Shown here: piece by piece, positions 21,403-31,485 of the stretch
Numbering within the stretch: the first letter of the stretch is position 1
Layout: the number at the start of each line of letters is the position of its first letter
NCBI GenBank assembly: GCA_019637115.1
Contig: JAHBWH010000047.1
Coordinates: 1 to 49,347, forward strand
Direction: 5' to 3'
Source of the DNA: Myxococcales bacterium
Lineage (GTDB): Bacteria > Myxococcota_A > Polyangia > Polyangiales > Houyiibacteriaceae
Length of the DNA: 49,347 bases
Made by a program: the position numbers and the translations under genes
The notes under the pieces: model-generated
The model's input: the letters and a program-made list of their open reading frames with translations, nothing else
What the model was told of the DNA's origin: nothing
Databases searched by the model: none

Positions 21403-22092
21403 ATGCCCGACTCCACTGCGCCCGCCCGCCTCGCCGCTCGTCCCGACCTCGACACCCCGTGGGCGATCGGCGCGGCAGCCTACGCAGCCATCGTCGCGCA
21501 GCTCCGCGAGATGAACGCGCGCGTACTCGTCGAGTTCGGCAGCGGGTCGTCGACGATCGCGCTCAGCCGCGACCTTCCCGCGCTGTCGATCACGTCGATC
21601 GAGCACGACCCACGCTTCCTCGAGGCGACGCGCGCCGCGCTGGGCGCCAACGCGACGCTCGAGCACCGCCCGCTCGCGTGGCAGCGGCACGGCGACGCAC
21701 CCTACCTCAGCTACACCCCCGGCCCGCTCCCGGCATCCATCGACGCCGTGATCATCGACGGGCCGCCCTTCTGGACGCGCCGCGGCCGCGAGGCCTGCCT
21801 CTACCAATGCTTCGACGCGCTCCGCGTCGGCGGCCGCGTCTTCCTCGACGACTACGAGCGGCTCGGTGAACGTCGCATCGTGCGCCATTGGCTGCGCGGC
21901 TTCTCGGGCGCGCTCCGCCTCGTCGAGGTGATCGACGAGGCCAAGCGTGTCGCGGTGCTCGAGAAGACGGCCGAGGCCACGCTCGCCCCGAGCGCCCTCG
22001 TGCAGATCGACGCGAAGGCGCAGGCGCTGGTGCAGCCGCTGACGAGCCGCCTGCGCCGGGCCGCGCTCCGCCTCCGCGGCATCGACCCCTGA
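21403..22092 (+). CDS. Class I SAM-dependent methyltransferase
   Basis: 229 residues from ATG at 21403. Motif I is VLVEFGSGSSTIALS near residues 44-58, followed by the acidic residue in ITSIEHDPRFLEATRAALG. VIIDGPP is the motif IV-like strand end, and GGRVFLDDYER is the post-IV region. This resembles the Methyltransf_24-type group, which often acts on sugars or small molecules. No membrane segment. Probably co-transcribed with the desaturase gene 41 bases upstream, though a shared pathway is not established. Convergent with the phospholipase D gene, with 25 bases between stops. Confidence 0.85.
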   Translation: MPDSTAPARLAARPDLDTPWAIGAAAYAAIVAQLREMNARVLVEFGSGSSTIALSRDLPALSITSIEHDPRFLEATRAALGANATLEHRPLAWQRHGDAPYLSYTPGPLPASIDAVIIDGPPFWTRRGREACLYQCFDALRVGGRVFLDDYERLGERRIVRHWLRGFSGALRLVEVIDEAKRVAVLEKTAEATLAPSALVQIDAKAQALVQPLTSRLRRAALRLRGIDP

Positions 22093-22117
22093 ACCGCTCG
22101 GCGCAGCCGCCGAAGGG

Positions 22118-23521
22118 TCAGAACACGCCCGAGCCGACGCCGAAGGGAGGACGGAGCGGCGCGCGCTGCTCGAAGGGTCGGACGCGACCGACGGGGCGCT
22201 CTCCGCGGGCGAGCCGCGCTTGGTTCGAGGCCGCCATCTCGTCCCAGAGCGCGAAGGCCTCGCGTCCCTCGCGGAGGTGAGGGTCCTCCGCCTCGAGGCC
22301 GAGGTGCTCCGCCATCAGGTTCCGTCGGAGCGGGCCCGCGACGCCACGATCGAGGACCACCGCGTTCATCTCGCCCTCGTATTTGAAGCCCCGGTCGTTG
22401 ATGTTCGCGCTGCCGATCGTCAGCCACACGTCGTCGATGATCATGACCTTGGCGTGTACGTCGACGGGTCGCTCGACGAGCCGGCCCGCCGCGTCCAGCT
22501 CCGCGCTCACGAGCCTCGTCAGCCGAAACGCGGGCCGGACGTGGCGCACGCGATCCTGCGTGTACGCCGTCCAATAGCCCGCCGGGTTCAGGCTGCGTCG
22601 CCCCCCTGCGATTGGCCACGTCACCACGATGAGCCGGAGGTCCGGGTTCCGCTCGAGGGCGCCGACGAGCGCGTCGGCGACGAGCCGCGACCGGAAGTAT
22701 TGGTTCTCGATGTAGATCGTCTCGCGCGCGTTCGCGATCGCGCGGCGGTAGGCGTCCAAGATGCCTTGCTCGGCGGGCGGCGCCGAGAAGATCCCCCCGG
22801 CGTCCTGCGACCGGGTCCTGACGATCTGCACCCACGTCGGACCCACGGGCTCGGATCGAGTCGGCGGCGTCGGCGACGCCGGGAGCGCGGCCGGCGGCAG
22901 CCGCTTGGACGTCACGCGGCGCCAGAGCCACCCCAGCCATCCCCCGGGCCGCCGACGCCATTGGCGCGCGGCCGCCTCCCACCGCTTTGCGAAGCAAGCG
23001 TCGATGTGAGCGACGACCGGCCCCTCGACACGCAGGCTGAGATCGTGACGAGGCGGGAACCTGCTCGGCCGCCGGCGCTCGGCGACCGCTCGGCGCGCGT
23101 CGGACGACGCACGGCGACGCGGCTCGAAGAGCGAGTGCTCCGGGGTGTCCCAGTCGTTCTCCTTCAGGTTCATCCCGCCGCAGTACCCGACGCGTCCGTC
23201 GATGGTCAGGGTCTTCTGGTGGTTGCTGCCGATGAGCACCGGGTGGTCGTGCTCGAGGACGTCGATGTTGCGGGGCGCGCGCCAGTACCAGCGGCGCAAC
23301 CATCGATTCACGAGCGGCGTGTACGTCATGCCCCAGATCAGGATCCGCAGCGCGACGCCTCGCCCGGCGAGCTCCTCCACCAGCGCGCCGAAACGGTCCG
23401 CGGCGCGCGCGGGCGGTCCGTCGAGCGCCATCGTCTCGGGGCGCTCGAGCTCGGTGTCGGGCCGGAGCATCCACGACGCGACGCGCACGTCACGCCTCGC
23501 GCTCAGGAGGTCGGCCTTCAC
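22118..23521 (-). CDS. Phospholipase D family protein
   Basis: 467 residues reading from GTG at 23521, which lies inside the end of the upstream gene (32-base overlap). Further upstream this frame becomes Arg/Ser-rich noise. Two HKD motifs are present: NHQKTLTIDGRVGYCGG with H101, and VHAKVMIIDDVWLTIGSAN with H356. Both carry H-x-K-x4-D, so the protein should be active as a PLD-type phosphodiesterase or phosphatidyltransferase through a phosphohistidine intermediate. There is no signal peptide and no transmembrane hairpin, unlike cardiolipin synthases. An overlapping partner with a peptidoglycan-binding fold is typical of secreted effector cargo such as Tle5-type PLDs. That role is inference; a housekeeping lipid enzyme is the alternative. 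Confidence 0.88.
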   Translation of the reverse strand: MKADLLSARRDVRVASWMLRPDTELERPETMALDGPPARAADRFGALVEELAGRGVALRILIWGMTYTPLVNRWLRRWYWRAPRNIDVLEHDHPVLIGSNHQKTLTIDGRVGYCGGMNLKENDWDTPEHSLFEPRRRASSDARRAVAERRRPSRFPPRHDLSLRVEGPVVAHIDACFAKRWEAAARQWRRRPGGWLGWLWRRVTSKRLPPAALPASPTPPTRSEPVGPTWVQIVRTRSQDAGGIFSAPPAEQGILDAYRRAIANARETIYIENQYFRSRLVADALVGALERNPDLRLIVVTWPIAGGRRSLNPAGYWTAYTQDRVRHVRPAFRLTRLVSAELDAAGRLVERPVDVHAKVMIIDDVWLTIGSANINDRGFKYEGEMNAVVLDRGVAGPLRRNLMAEHLGLEAEDPHLREGREAFALWDEMAASNQARLARGERPVGRVRPFEQRAPLRPPFGVGSGVF

Positions 23522-24155
23522 GCGCCCACGCCGCCGCCCCGTCGACGAGCGCCTCGACCGCGTTCCCGGGCTCGGGCGGGAACTCGCCCGCGAGCGAGAA
23601 CCAGTCGTACACGACCAGCGTGATCGCGGGGCCGTCGGGGCGGTCGCACGACAGGACCTGGACGTCGACGGGAAGATCGGCCGCGACGGTCTCCGAGGGG
23701 AGCGGAGGTGAGGTCCGCGGCGCGCGGGCGCGCGGCGTCGGCGCGTCACCGTGGTAGTGGCGGTCGAGCCGCGCGAGCAAGGCCTCGTCCAGGGGGCCCT
23801 CGTCGGTGACCTGACCGCCGCCGCTCGCGCGAGCGAACGACCGGAGCGCGCCACGCGTCCTCGGCCCGGCGTCTCCGTCGACCGGGCCCGCATGAAAATT
23901 CAATTGATTGAGCCGCGCCTGGACGCCTCTTACCGACGTGACGGGCTCGAGCGCGTCGACGTGAAGCACGAACCGGCGCCACGCGACCGTGAGATCGACG
24001 CGAGCCGAGGTCGGCGGGATGGACTCCGAGAAGCGACCGTCCTCGCTCGTGAGCCCGCTGCGCACGTCGCCCTCGATCTCGAGCCGATAGGGGCGCCCGG
24101 CGAGCGGGATCCCGGTGCTGTCCAAGAGGATGAGGTTCAGGTAACGCGCCGTCAT
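23490..24155 (-). CDS. Peptidoglycan-binding-domain protein, probable partner of the phospholipase D
   Basis: 221 residues from ATG at 24155. Residues 1-65 read YLNLILLDSTGIPLAGRPYR then LEIEGDVRSGLTSEDGRFSE, a small beta-sandwich of the carboxypeptidase-regulatory type. Residues 75-120 read VRGVQARLNQLNFHAGPVDG then DAGPRTRGALRSFARA, a PG_binding_1 fold. The C-terminus has VDVQVLSCDRPDGPAITLVVYDW, also beta-rich. No signal peptide is present. This domain pair is seen in proteins encoded beside VgrG, PAAR or effector genes of contractile injection systems. Its 32-base overlap with the PLD gene implies a tight functional link, for instance as chaperone, adaptor or immunity protein. No secretion-system structural gene is in the window, so the delivery route is unknown. 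Confidence 0.72.
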   Translation of the reverse strand: MTARYLNLILLDSTGIPLAGRPYRLEIEGDVRSGLTSEDGRFSESIPPTSARVDLTVAWRRFVLHVDALEPVTSVRGVQARLNQLNFHAGPVDGDAGPRTRGALRSFARASGGGQVTDEGPLDEALLARLDRHYHGDAPTPRARAPRTSPPLPSETVAADLPVDVQVLSCDRPDGPAITLVVYDWFSLAGEFPPEPGNAVEALVDGAAAWAREGRPPEREA

Positions 24156-24202
24156 TCATGCTCCCCGGCGGCATCGTCGGACGAGATGCGCGCCCGCGTC
24201 CA

Positions 24203-25537
24203 TCACACATCGTCACGCGGGGCTCGAACGACTCCATCGGACCGCATCGCGCGGCGCGCCATCACGACCATCAGCGCCATCATCGCCGCAAAACAGATCA
24301 GGGTCCCGAGCGCCGCGCCGACCCCAGCCAGCGAGGGCACGAGCGCGGCGTTCGCGGCGACGTTGACGAGCGCACCGAAGACCGTGACGCCGAGCACGAC
24401 CCGCGGCTTGCCGCGCGCCAGCAGCGCGGCCTGCCAGAAGCCCTGCACCCCGAAGAGCCCGACCCCCACCGCGACGATCGGCACGATCCACACGGCGCCC
24501 TCGTAGCCCTCGCCGAGCACGGGGACGACGTAGAGGAAAGCCGGGACGAGGATCGCGAGCCCCATCGACGCCGCGAAGGTCTGCAGGCTCGTGCGGCGCA
24601 GGACCGCGAGGGCCCGCGCGTGGTCGCCCCGCGCGTGGGCGGCGTAATACACGGGCGAGAACGACCGTCGCATCACGATGTTCACGGTCTGTCCGAGGAG
24701 CGCGATGCGATACGCGACGTCGTAGCTGCCCGCCGCCTCGAGGCCGTGAAACGCCGTCACGAAGAGCCGGTCCGCGCTGTCGTAGGCGACGTAGGTCACG
24801 CCCATCAACATCGTCGGCACCATGAACGAGAGCGCCCCCTTCAGCTCCTTCGAGGGGCTGTCGCCAGCCCCTCCCCCCGTGGGCATGCTCGGCCCCCTGC
24901 GTGGCCACGCGAGCCATCCCGCTCGCGCGAGCAGGTGGAGCGCCAAGAGCCCCGCGCCGGCCTGCGCGACCACGAGCCCCACCCACCGCGCCTCCCAGGT
25001 CCAGGCGAGCGCGAAGAAGACGGGCAGCGCGATGAGCGGGCGCAGCCCGTCGCCGACCTCGGTCCACAGCGAGGAGCGCCCCGCCTCACCGCGCGCCTCG
25101 TGGACCCCCTGCGCGACGAGCCGCCCGACGCTCACCGCGGCGGCGAGCGCGATGCCCGCGACGGCCCATCGCGGGATGCCGTCGCCCAAGAGCGCGAGCC
25201 ACGACGCCGGCGCCGCGTACGCGAGGCCCGCCGCGAGGGCTCCGAGCGTCAGGCTGAGGGGGACGAGCCCGCCGAGCGCGCGCGCGAGCCGCTCCTTCGG
25301 CCACGCGTGGAGGTGCGCGAGGATGAAGGGCTGGGGGGTGAGCGTGAGGCCCGCCGCGAGGAAAGCGTAGAGCACCTGCAAGTTCGCGAAGCGCCCATAA
25401 TCGGCGGGGTCGAGCAGGTGGGTCCAGACGACGTGGGAGGCGTGGAGCAGCCCACCGAAGACGCTCGCGAGGCCGTAGATGCGCGCCCGCCGCCAGAAGC
25501 TCGCGCGCTCCTCGGCGTCATTCGCGTCCGTCGTCAC
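24203..25537 (-). CDS. Polysaccharide flippase-like (Wzx/MATE superfamily) membrane protein
   Basis: 444 residues from ATG at 25537. About twelve hydrophobic helices span the sequence, for example LVPLSLTLGALAAGLAYAA, WAVAGIALAAAVSVGRLVA, and near the end LGTLICFAAMMALMVVMARR. The pattern (ARIYGLASVFGGLLHASHV at the start; central DRLFVTAFHGLEAAGSYDVAY) is that of the PST/Wzx flippases that move lipid-linked glycans across the inner membrane. A cytoplasmic loop near residues 220-232 (PTGGGAGDSPSKELKG) is encoded by a hairpin repeat also found twice elsewhere in the window. No glycosyltransferase lies nearby, so the substrate is unknown. Confidence 0.85.
   Translation of the reverse strand: MTTDANDAEERASFWRRARIYGLASVFGGLLHASHVVWTHLLDPADYGRFANLQVLYAFLAAGLTLTPQPFILAHLHAWPKERLARALGGLVPLSLTLGALAAGLAYAAPASWLALLGDGIPRWAVAGIALAAAVSVGRLVAQGVHEARGEAGRSSLWTEVGDGLRPLIALPVFFALAWTWEARWVGLVVAQAGAGLLALHLLARAGWLAWPRRGPSMPTGGGAGDSPSKELKGALSFMVPTMLMGVTYVAYDSADRLFVTAFHGLEAAGSYDVAYRIALLGQTVNIVMRRSFSPVYYAAHARGDHARALAVLRRTSLQTFAASMGLAILVPAFLYVVPVLGEGYEGAVWIVPIVAVGVGLFGVQGFWQAALLARGKPRVVLGVTVFGALVNVAANAALVPSLAGVGAALGTLICFAAMMALMVVMARRAMRSDGVVRAPRDDV
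24852..24873. repeat. Hairpin repeat, copy 1, inside the flippase gene
   Basis: A perfect 9-base inverted repeat, GAGGGGCTG and CAGCCCCTC, around a TCGC loop. Including five bases of left flank, the 23 bases from 24846 to 24868 are identical to the copy at 36939-36961. Here it is translated in frame as part of a Gly/Ser-rich loop of the flippase. Confidence 0.85.
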
Positions 25538-25647
25538 GCGGCCCCTCGCACGCGAGTGGGACTACCGCGCGCGCCCTCGGACGTCGAGCCCGTTCCGCGG
25601 TCGTTCGCGCGCGGCGTCACCGCGCGTCCCGTGATAGATCGCGCCAC

Positions 25648-26166
25648 ATGCCGACCTACGACGCGAGCCGAGCCGAGTGCCTCGTCTTCACCTACAAGGA
25701 GGGCCTGCTCTCGAAGATCGCCCACGACCTCGAGATCCGGGTCGAGCGCTTCGAGGTGAAGGTGGAGGGCACGACGATCGAGGCGACCTTCGACCCGACG
25801 AGCCTGCGGGTGGTCACCGCCCGCAAGGATGGCCAACCGAACGCCGGCGCGCTCTCCGCGGGTGACCGCGCGAAGATCGAGGGCAACATCACGGGCGAGG
25901 TGCTCGAGACGAAGCGGCACCCCGAGGTGCGCTTCACGGGCCGGGCCGAGGTCTCGGATCAGGACGCGCGCGTCCATGGCGAGCTCACGCTGCATGGACG
26001 CACCCGGCCGCTCGACGCGACCGTCCGCCGCGAGGGCGCGCGCTGGGTGACCCGCGTGCGGCTCCACCAGCCGGACTTCGGGATCAAGCCCTACTCGGCG
26101 ATGCTCGGCACGCTGAAGATCCAGCCCGACGTCGAGATCGAGCTGCGTGTGCCCGCCGAGTCGTGA
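25648..26166 (+). CDS. YceI family protein
   Basis: 172 residues from ATG at 25648. YceI proteins form a lipocalin-like barrel that binds isoprenoids or other lipids. Diagnostic stretches are SKIAHDLEIRVERFEVKVEG, IEATFDPTSLRV, IEGNITGEVLETKRHPEVRF and GELTLHGRTRPLDATVRREG, ending FGIKPYSAMLGTLKIQPDVE then IELRVP. Most YceI proteins are periplasmic, but no signal peptide is visible, so this one may be cytoplasmic. It diverges from the flippase (110 bases) and converges on the acyl-CoA dehydrogenase gene. Ligand unknown. Confidence 0.88.
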   Translation: MPTYDASRAECLVFTYKEGLLSKIAHDLEIRVERFEVKVEGTTIEATFDPTSLRVVTARKDGQPNAGALSAGDRAKIEGNITGEVLETKRHPEVRFTGRAEVSDQDARVHGELTLHGRTRPLDATVRREGARWVTRVRLHQPDFGIKPYSAMLGTLKIQPDVEIELRVPAES

Positions 26167-26199
26167 TGGGTGAACGGTTGCCGAGCGGAGCGCGCGCGC

Positions 26200-27345
<1,146 letters not shown>

Positions 27346-27514
27346 CAGGCCCTCGCTTGCATGAATGACGATTCAGTGTCTCCGAGCCGAAGAGCCAGAG
27401 CAAGCGCGCTCGCGAACCCCGCGCGCCGGAGGCTCAGCTCGGGTCGGGGAGGTCAGCGGCGTGAGAGTACTCGACGGCTGGTTCGTGAACGGGCACGCTC
27501 GGCCGGGAGGGCGC

Positions 27515-28573
27515 GTGACGAGGAGCGAGAGCGAGCGCGGCGGCGAGCGCGGGGACGACCTCGGAACGTCGCACCCTCCGACAGCGCCAACCGACGTCCG
27601 ACGCGCACCAACACGCGAGAGCGTTCGCAGCGACGACCGCGGCGCGTCGCGCTCACCCACGGCAGCATCCGAGGTCCGACGTGCGCCGTCGGCGACGCGC
27701 GAGGCGACGCGGCTCGCCGCCTGGATCGGAGGTCTCTACGTCGCGCTTTCCGTGACGTGGATCGCCGTTTCGGATGCGCTGGTGGATCGCTTCGCCACCA
27801 CTCCGAGCGCTTGGCAGACCGCGAAGGGGGTGGGCTTCGTCCTCGCGAGCGGGTCGTTGATCTTCGCGCTCGTCCGCGCTGCCGTACGACGAATCCTCGA
27901 GGCCCGCGCGAAGCTGGAGCGGACCCTCGAAGACCTGGCCACGTCACACGAACGTACGGAGCGCTTCGTGAGCCACATCAAGCGCGCTCGTGAGGACGAG
28001 CGCGCGCGCCTGGCCCGCGAGCTCCACGACGCGCTCGGCTCGACCTTCACGGGCCTGAAGCTCCTCGCGCAGTCTCCGCAGAACGACGAGACCATGGCGC
28101 TCATCGCTTCGACGTGTGACGAGGGTATCCTCCTCGTCCGACGGCTCGCGACCGAGCTCCGCCCCGCGGTCCTCGACCAGCTCGGGCTTGCGGCGGCGTT
28201 GGACTGGCTCGCGGGGCGCTGGGAAGACAGCACGGGCCTCCCCGTGGTCCGTTCGTTGCCGGAAGACGTCCCCGTCGCGAAGGATGACGCGATACACGTC
28301 TTCCGCATCGCGCAAGAGGCGCTGACGAACGTCGCACGCCACGCGGGCGCGACCCGGGTGGAGCTCTCACTCGAGCTGAGCACCGCGGGAGAGCTGGTGC
28401 TCACAATCATCGATGACGGCCGCGGCCTGGACGTGCCAATGGACCACGAGTCCTTTGGTCTCGCGAACATGCACGAGCGCGCACGGATGTTGGGCGGCCG
28501 CCTCAGCCTGGAGCCGCGTCACCCCTCGGGACTCTCCGTACGACTTCTGATGCCCCTGCCCGAGCTCCGGTGA
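27515..28573 (+). CDS. Membrane sensor histidine kinase, NarL/DesK-type (HisKA_3)
   Basis: 352 residues from GTG at 27515, chosen because GGGAGG lies five bases upstream. An ATG at 27365 in the same frame would leave only 19 bases to the divergent gene and adds Arg-rich sequence. Two transmembrane segments (AAWIGGLYVALSVTWIAVSD and VGFVLASGSLIFALVRAAV) enclose a very short loop. The dimerisation/phosphoacceptor helix is EDERARLARELHDALGSTF, and the ATPase domain has FRIAQEALTNVARHAG (N box) and IIDDGRGLDV (G1). Such kinases phosphorylate LuxR-type regulators, and one is encoded immediately downstream. With almost no periplasmic domain the signal may be membrane state or an internal cue. Confidence 0.9.
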   Translation: MTRSESERGGERGDDLGTSHPPTAPTDVRRAPTRESVRSDDRGASRSPTAASEVRRAPSATREATRLAAWIGGLYVALSVTWIAVSDALVDRFATTPSAWQTAKGVGFVLASGSLIFALVRAAVRRILEARAKLERTLEDLATSHERTERFVSHIKRAREDERARLARELHDALGSTFTGLKLLAQSPQNDETMALIASTCDEGILLVRRLATELRPAVLDQLGLAAALDWLAGRWEDSTGLPVVRSLPEDVPVAKDDAIHVFRIAQEALTNVARHAGATRVELSLELSTAGELVLTIIDDGRGLDVPMDHESFGLANMHERARMLGGRLSLEPRHPSGLSVRLLMPLPELR

Positions 28574-28659
28574 CGACCTCGCCATGCCACGGGCGATCGA
28601 CGCCACGGGCGCGCCTGCGAGGCCACACCAACCCCCCCATCCGCGTGTATGCTCTCCCG

Positions 28660-29292
28660 GTGCACAAGATCGTCATCGCGGATGATCACGCCCTGGTGAG
28701 ACGGGGCCTGCGCGCGTTGCTCGCCGCACAGCCGGACATGCTGCCCGTGGTCGAGGTCAATGACGGGGCCAGCTTGCTCGAGGCCATCGCAGCCGAGCGC
28801 TTCGACCTCGTCCTGCTCGACGTCTCGATGCCGAACACGAACGCGCTCGAGCTCGTCGCGACGCTCCGGAGCCGACACCCCAACCTCCCCGTGCTGATGC
28901 TGAGCGGCCACCCCGAAGACCAACTCGCGATCCGGCTGATCCGTGCGGGCGCGGCCGGCTACGTCTCGAAGTCCGAAGCGACCGACCAGCTCTTGGCGGC
29001 GATCCGACGAGTGCTCGGCGGCGGAAAGTGGGTCGGCGTCGAGCTCGCCGAGCAGCTCGCCTCTCGGCTCCAGAACGAGGATCAGCCACGCCACGCCACG
29101 CTCTCGGACCGCGAGTTCGAGGTGTTGCGTGGCCTCGCATCGGGCCGCACCGCGACCGAGCTCGCCGACGATCTCGGGCTCTCCGTCAAGACGATCAGCA
29201 CGTACCGTAGCCGCATCCTCGACAAGCTTGGCCTCGACACCACCGCGGACATGATCCGTTACGCCCTCGCGAACGATCTCGTCGCGGAGTAG
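28660..29292 (+). CDS. NarL/FixJ-family response regulator
   Basis: 210 residues from GTG at 28660. A TATGCT sequence seven bases upstream could be the -10 of a leaderless message. The alternative GTG at 28570 overlaps the kinase stop (GTGA) but adds 30 residues with no receiver-like sequence. The receiver domain begins HKIVIADDHALVRRGLRALL; the phosphoacceptor Asp is in LVLLDVSMPNTNALELV, and the switch Lys is in GAAGYVSKSE. The C-terminal LuxR helix-turn-helix reads LSDREFEVLRGLASGRTATE then LGLSVKTISTYRSRILDKLG. It should bind DNA when phosphorylated by the upstream kinase. Confidence 0.93.
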   Translation: MHKIVIADDHALVRRGLRALLAAQPDMLPVVEVNDGASLLEAIAAERFDLVLLDVSMPNTNALELVATLRSRHPNLPVLMLSGHPEDQLAIRLIRAGAAGYVSKSEATDQLLAAIRRVLGGGKWVGVELAEQLASRLQNEDQPRHATLSDREFEVLRGLASGRTATELADDLGLSVKTISTYRSRILDKLGLDTTADMIRYALANDLVAE

Positions 29293-29370
29293 CCGTCGTC
29301 TCCGACGCCCCCGTCGGAATCCTCCTACGCGCGCGAGCACGGATTCCCACGCCGGCTCACGAATCCCCCG

Positions 29371-29781
29371 ATGCAGCTCCCCCGGACGACCGCGATGCTG
29401 TCGGACGACATGGGAACCGCCGCGCTCGTCGACGACAACGCTCAGCTCCGCCGCACCCTCCGCTACATCCTGGTGGACCGCGGCTGGGAGGTCGTCTACG
29501 TCGGTGAGCGGGTCGACCTCGCCCAACCCGTGGACGTGATCATCCTCGATCTCTCCCTCGGCGCGCACAGTGGCCTCGAAGAGCTCGCGCGCCTGCGCGC
29601 GGCCGGCCGCGATGATGCCGTCGTCGTCTACTCGAACCACACGGAAGACGCGCTCCGCCGCCGCTGCCTCGATCTCGGCGCGACGGCGGTGGTCGACAAG
29701 TCGTCACCGCTCGAGATGCTCCTCGCGGCCCTGCGAATCGCGCGCGACGAGCGCGATCTCGAAGACGAAGAGCGCTGGTGA
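29371..29781 (+). CDS. Single-domain receiver protein (CheY-like)
   Basis: Up to 136 residues from ATG 29371; ATG 29398 or 29410 are alternatives because the first 13 residues are not conserved-looking. It consists only of a receiver: TAALVDDNAQLRRTLRYILV with the acidic pair, VDVIILDLSLGAHSGLEELA with the phosphoacceptor Asp, and GATAVVDKSSPLEMLLAAL with the conserved Lys. There is no output domain, so it likely passes phosphate on or binds a protein partner. It lies between the NarL-type regulator and the hybrid kinase, all on one strand, and may serve either. Confidence 0.85.
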   Translation: MQLPRTTAMLSDDMGTAALVDDNAQLRRTLRYILVDRGWEVVYVGERVDLAQPVDVIILDLSLGAHSGLEELARLRAAGRDDAVVVYSNHTEDALRRRCLDLGATAVVDKSSPLEMLLAALRIARDERDLEDEERW

Positions 29782-29899
29782 GCACCGAAGCCTCCCGGAG
29801 AGGTGTAAGCGCTCACCTACACTCCGCGGCACCCGACTCGCACACCGAGGCGGGCGGACCGCCGATGAACGAGGATCCACGCCGTTGGATAGTGTATCC

Positions 29900-31456
29900 A
29901 TGACCGGCCAACCTCCGTTCTCCGTTCGCTCGACCCCACGAGACACGACGGCTCCGCCTCAGACGGTCGTGGATGTCTCGCCGATCGCGATCGTAAGCTT
30001 CACCCCGGACGACGGCCTCGTGAGGAGCGCGAACCTCGCGGCCCATCGGCTCTGCGGTCTCGAGCCCGGCGCGCTCGCGGCGACGACGCTCGGTGACCTC
30101 CTCGGCGACGACCCCGCCGCCGAGGTCCTCGACACCGTCCGACGCGGCGCTCAACTGAACGCCGCACACCTCCTCGTTTCGGGAGCGTACGCGAGACCTC
30201 TCGAGGTCGTCGCGTGGACTTCGTGCCTCGACGAGAAGACCCCCCTGTGCGTTCTGGTCCTCGCCGACACGATCGAGCAGCGCCAGCGTGAGCGGGAGCG
30301 GGCCAAGGTGCACGCGACCCTCATCCAATCCAACAAGATGGAGGCGCTCGGACGGCTCGCCGCGGGGGTCGCCCACGACTTCAACAACCTGCTCACGGTC
30401 ATGCTCGGGGCGACCGAGCTCCTCTTGGACGAGCTGCCCTGCGCCTTCCGCTTGCGAGAGGACGTCGTTGCCGCGCACGACGCCGCGCAGCGCGCTGCCG
30501 CGCTCACCCGCCAACTCTTGCTCTTCAGCCGCGGCAACGGCGACAGGTGCTCGATCGACGCCAGCGAGGCCCTCCGCGGCTCCGAGCGCCTCCTCCGGCG
30601 GGTGGTCGGCGACGCGGCGCGCGTCGACCTCGATCTGGCGCACGATGTCCCGGCCATCCGTCTCGACCGAGGGCACCTCGAGCAGGTGACGTTGAACTTG
30701 CTCGTCAATGCGCGCGACGCTCTTCCGGAGGGCGGGCGCGTCCTCGTACGGCTGCGCGATCGGCTCGTCGACACGATCGAGGCCTCCACCCTCGACGTTC
30801 CACCCGGCCACTTCGTGAGCATCGAAGTGCAGGACGACGGATGCGGGATGGACGAGGAGACGCGCGCGAGAGCCTTCGAGCCGTTCTTCACGACCAAGGA
30901 TGCCACTCGCGGCACGGGGCTCGGTCTCGCGACCGTCTACGAGATCGTGACGAGCGCGGGCGGCGTCGTTCGCCTGGACAGCCGCCCCGGCGAGGGGACC
31001 CGCGTCGAGGTGCTCTTCCCCGTCTCGGACGCCAAGCCCGAACGCCCCACGCCAACGATCGCGCTGCGCAGGGTCGCTCCGGACCGCTGCCTATCGATCT
31101 TGCTGGTCGACGACGACCCGGCGGTTCGGCGCGTCATGCTCACCACCCTCGCGCGAGCGGGCCATCGAGTGGTGGACGCCCAGAACGCTGGAGAAGCAAT
31201 GCTCTTGGCCGAGCGGCCTCGACCGCGCTTCGACCTCGTGATTTCCGATGTCTCGATGCCCTACCTCTCCGGCGCCGCGTTGGTACGCCGGCTCCGCCAC
31301 GCTCACCCGTCGCTGGCGACCTTGCTCGTGGGCGGCGACAGCGATGAGGTCCAGCTCCCCCCGGACGTCGCGCATCTTCGCAAACCCTTCACGCCCGAGG
31401 CGCTGCTCCGTGGAGTCACACGCGCTCTCCTCGCCGCGCCACATGCGCGCACCTGA
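29900..31456 (+). CDS. Hybrid histidine kinase: PAS, HisKA, HATPase, receiver
   Basis: 518 residues from ATG at 29900. Residues 25-130 form a PAS-like domain (VVDVSPIAIVSFTPDDGLVR ... CVLVLADT). A phosphoacceptor helix follows: KMEALGRLAAGVAHDFNNLL. The ATPase domain shows LNLLVNARDALPEGG, VQDDGCGMDEE, FEPFFTTKD and GTGLGLATVYEIV. A C-terminal receiver starts LSILLVDDDPAVRRVMLTTL with its Asp in LVISDVSMPYLSGA and Lys in LRKPFTPEAL. There is no membrane segment, so sensing is cytosolic. The layout (PAS, H-x-FNN kinase, receiver) is common in myxobacteria. The lone receiver just upstream may be a partner. Confidence 0.92.
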   Translation: MTGQPPFSVRSTPRDTTAPPQTVVDVSPIAIVSFTPDDGLVRSANLAAHRLCGLEPGALAATTLGDLLGDDPAAEVLDTVRRGAQLNAAHLLVSGAYARPLEVVAWTSCLDEKTPLCVLVLADTIEQRQRERERAKVHATLIQSNKMEALGRLAAGVAHDFNNLLTVMLGATELLLDELPCAFRLREDVVAAHDAAQRAAALTRQLLLFSRGNGDRCSIDASEALRGSERLLRRVVGDAARVDLDLAHDVPAIRLDRGHLEQVTLNLLVNARDALPEGGRVLVRLRDRLVDTIEASTLDVPPGHFVSIEVQDDGCGMDEETRARAFEPFFTTKDATRGTGLGLATVYEIVTSAGGVVRLDSRPGEGTRVEVLFPVSDAKPERPTPTIALRRVAPDRCLSILLVDDDPAVRRVMLTTLARAGHRVVDAQNAGEAMLLAERPRPRFDLVISDVSMPYLSGAALVRRLRHAHPSLATLLVGGDSDEVQLPPDVAHLRKPFTPEALLRGVTRALLAAPHART

Positions 31457-31485
31457 CCTCGTGGCCGTCGTTCTCTCGCCGCTAC

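Noticed and set aside
27365-27514. 50-codon N-terminal extension of the histidine kinase from ATG 27365
   Set aside because: Arg/Glu/Gly-rich with no conserved feature, only 19 bases from the divergent gene start, while GTG 27515 has a good ribosome site.
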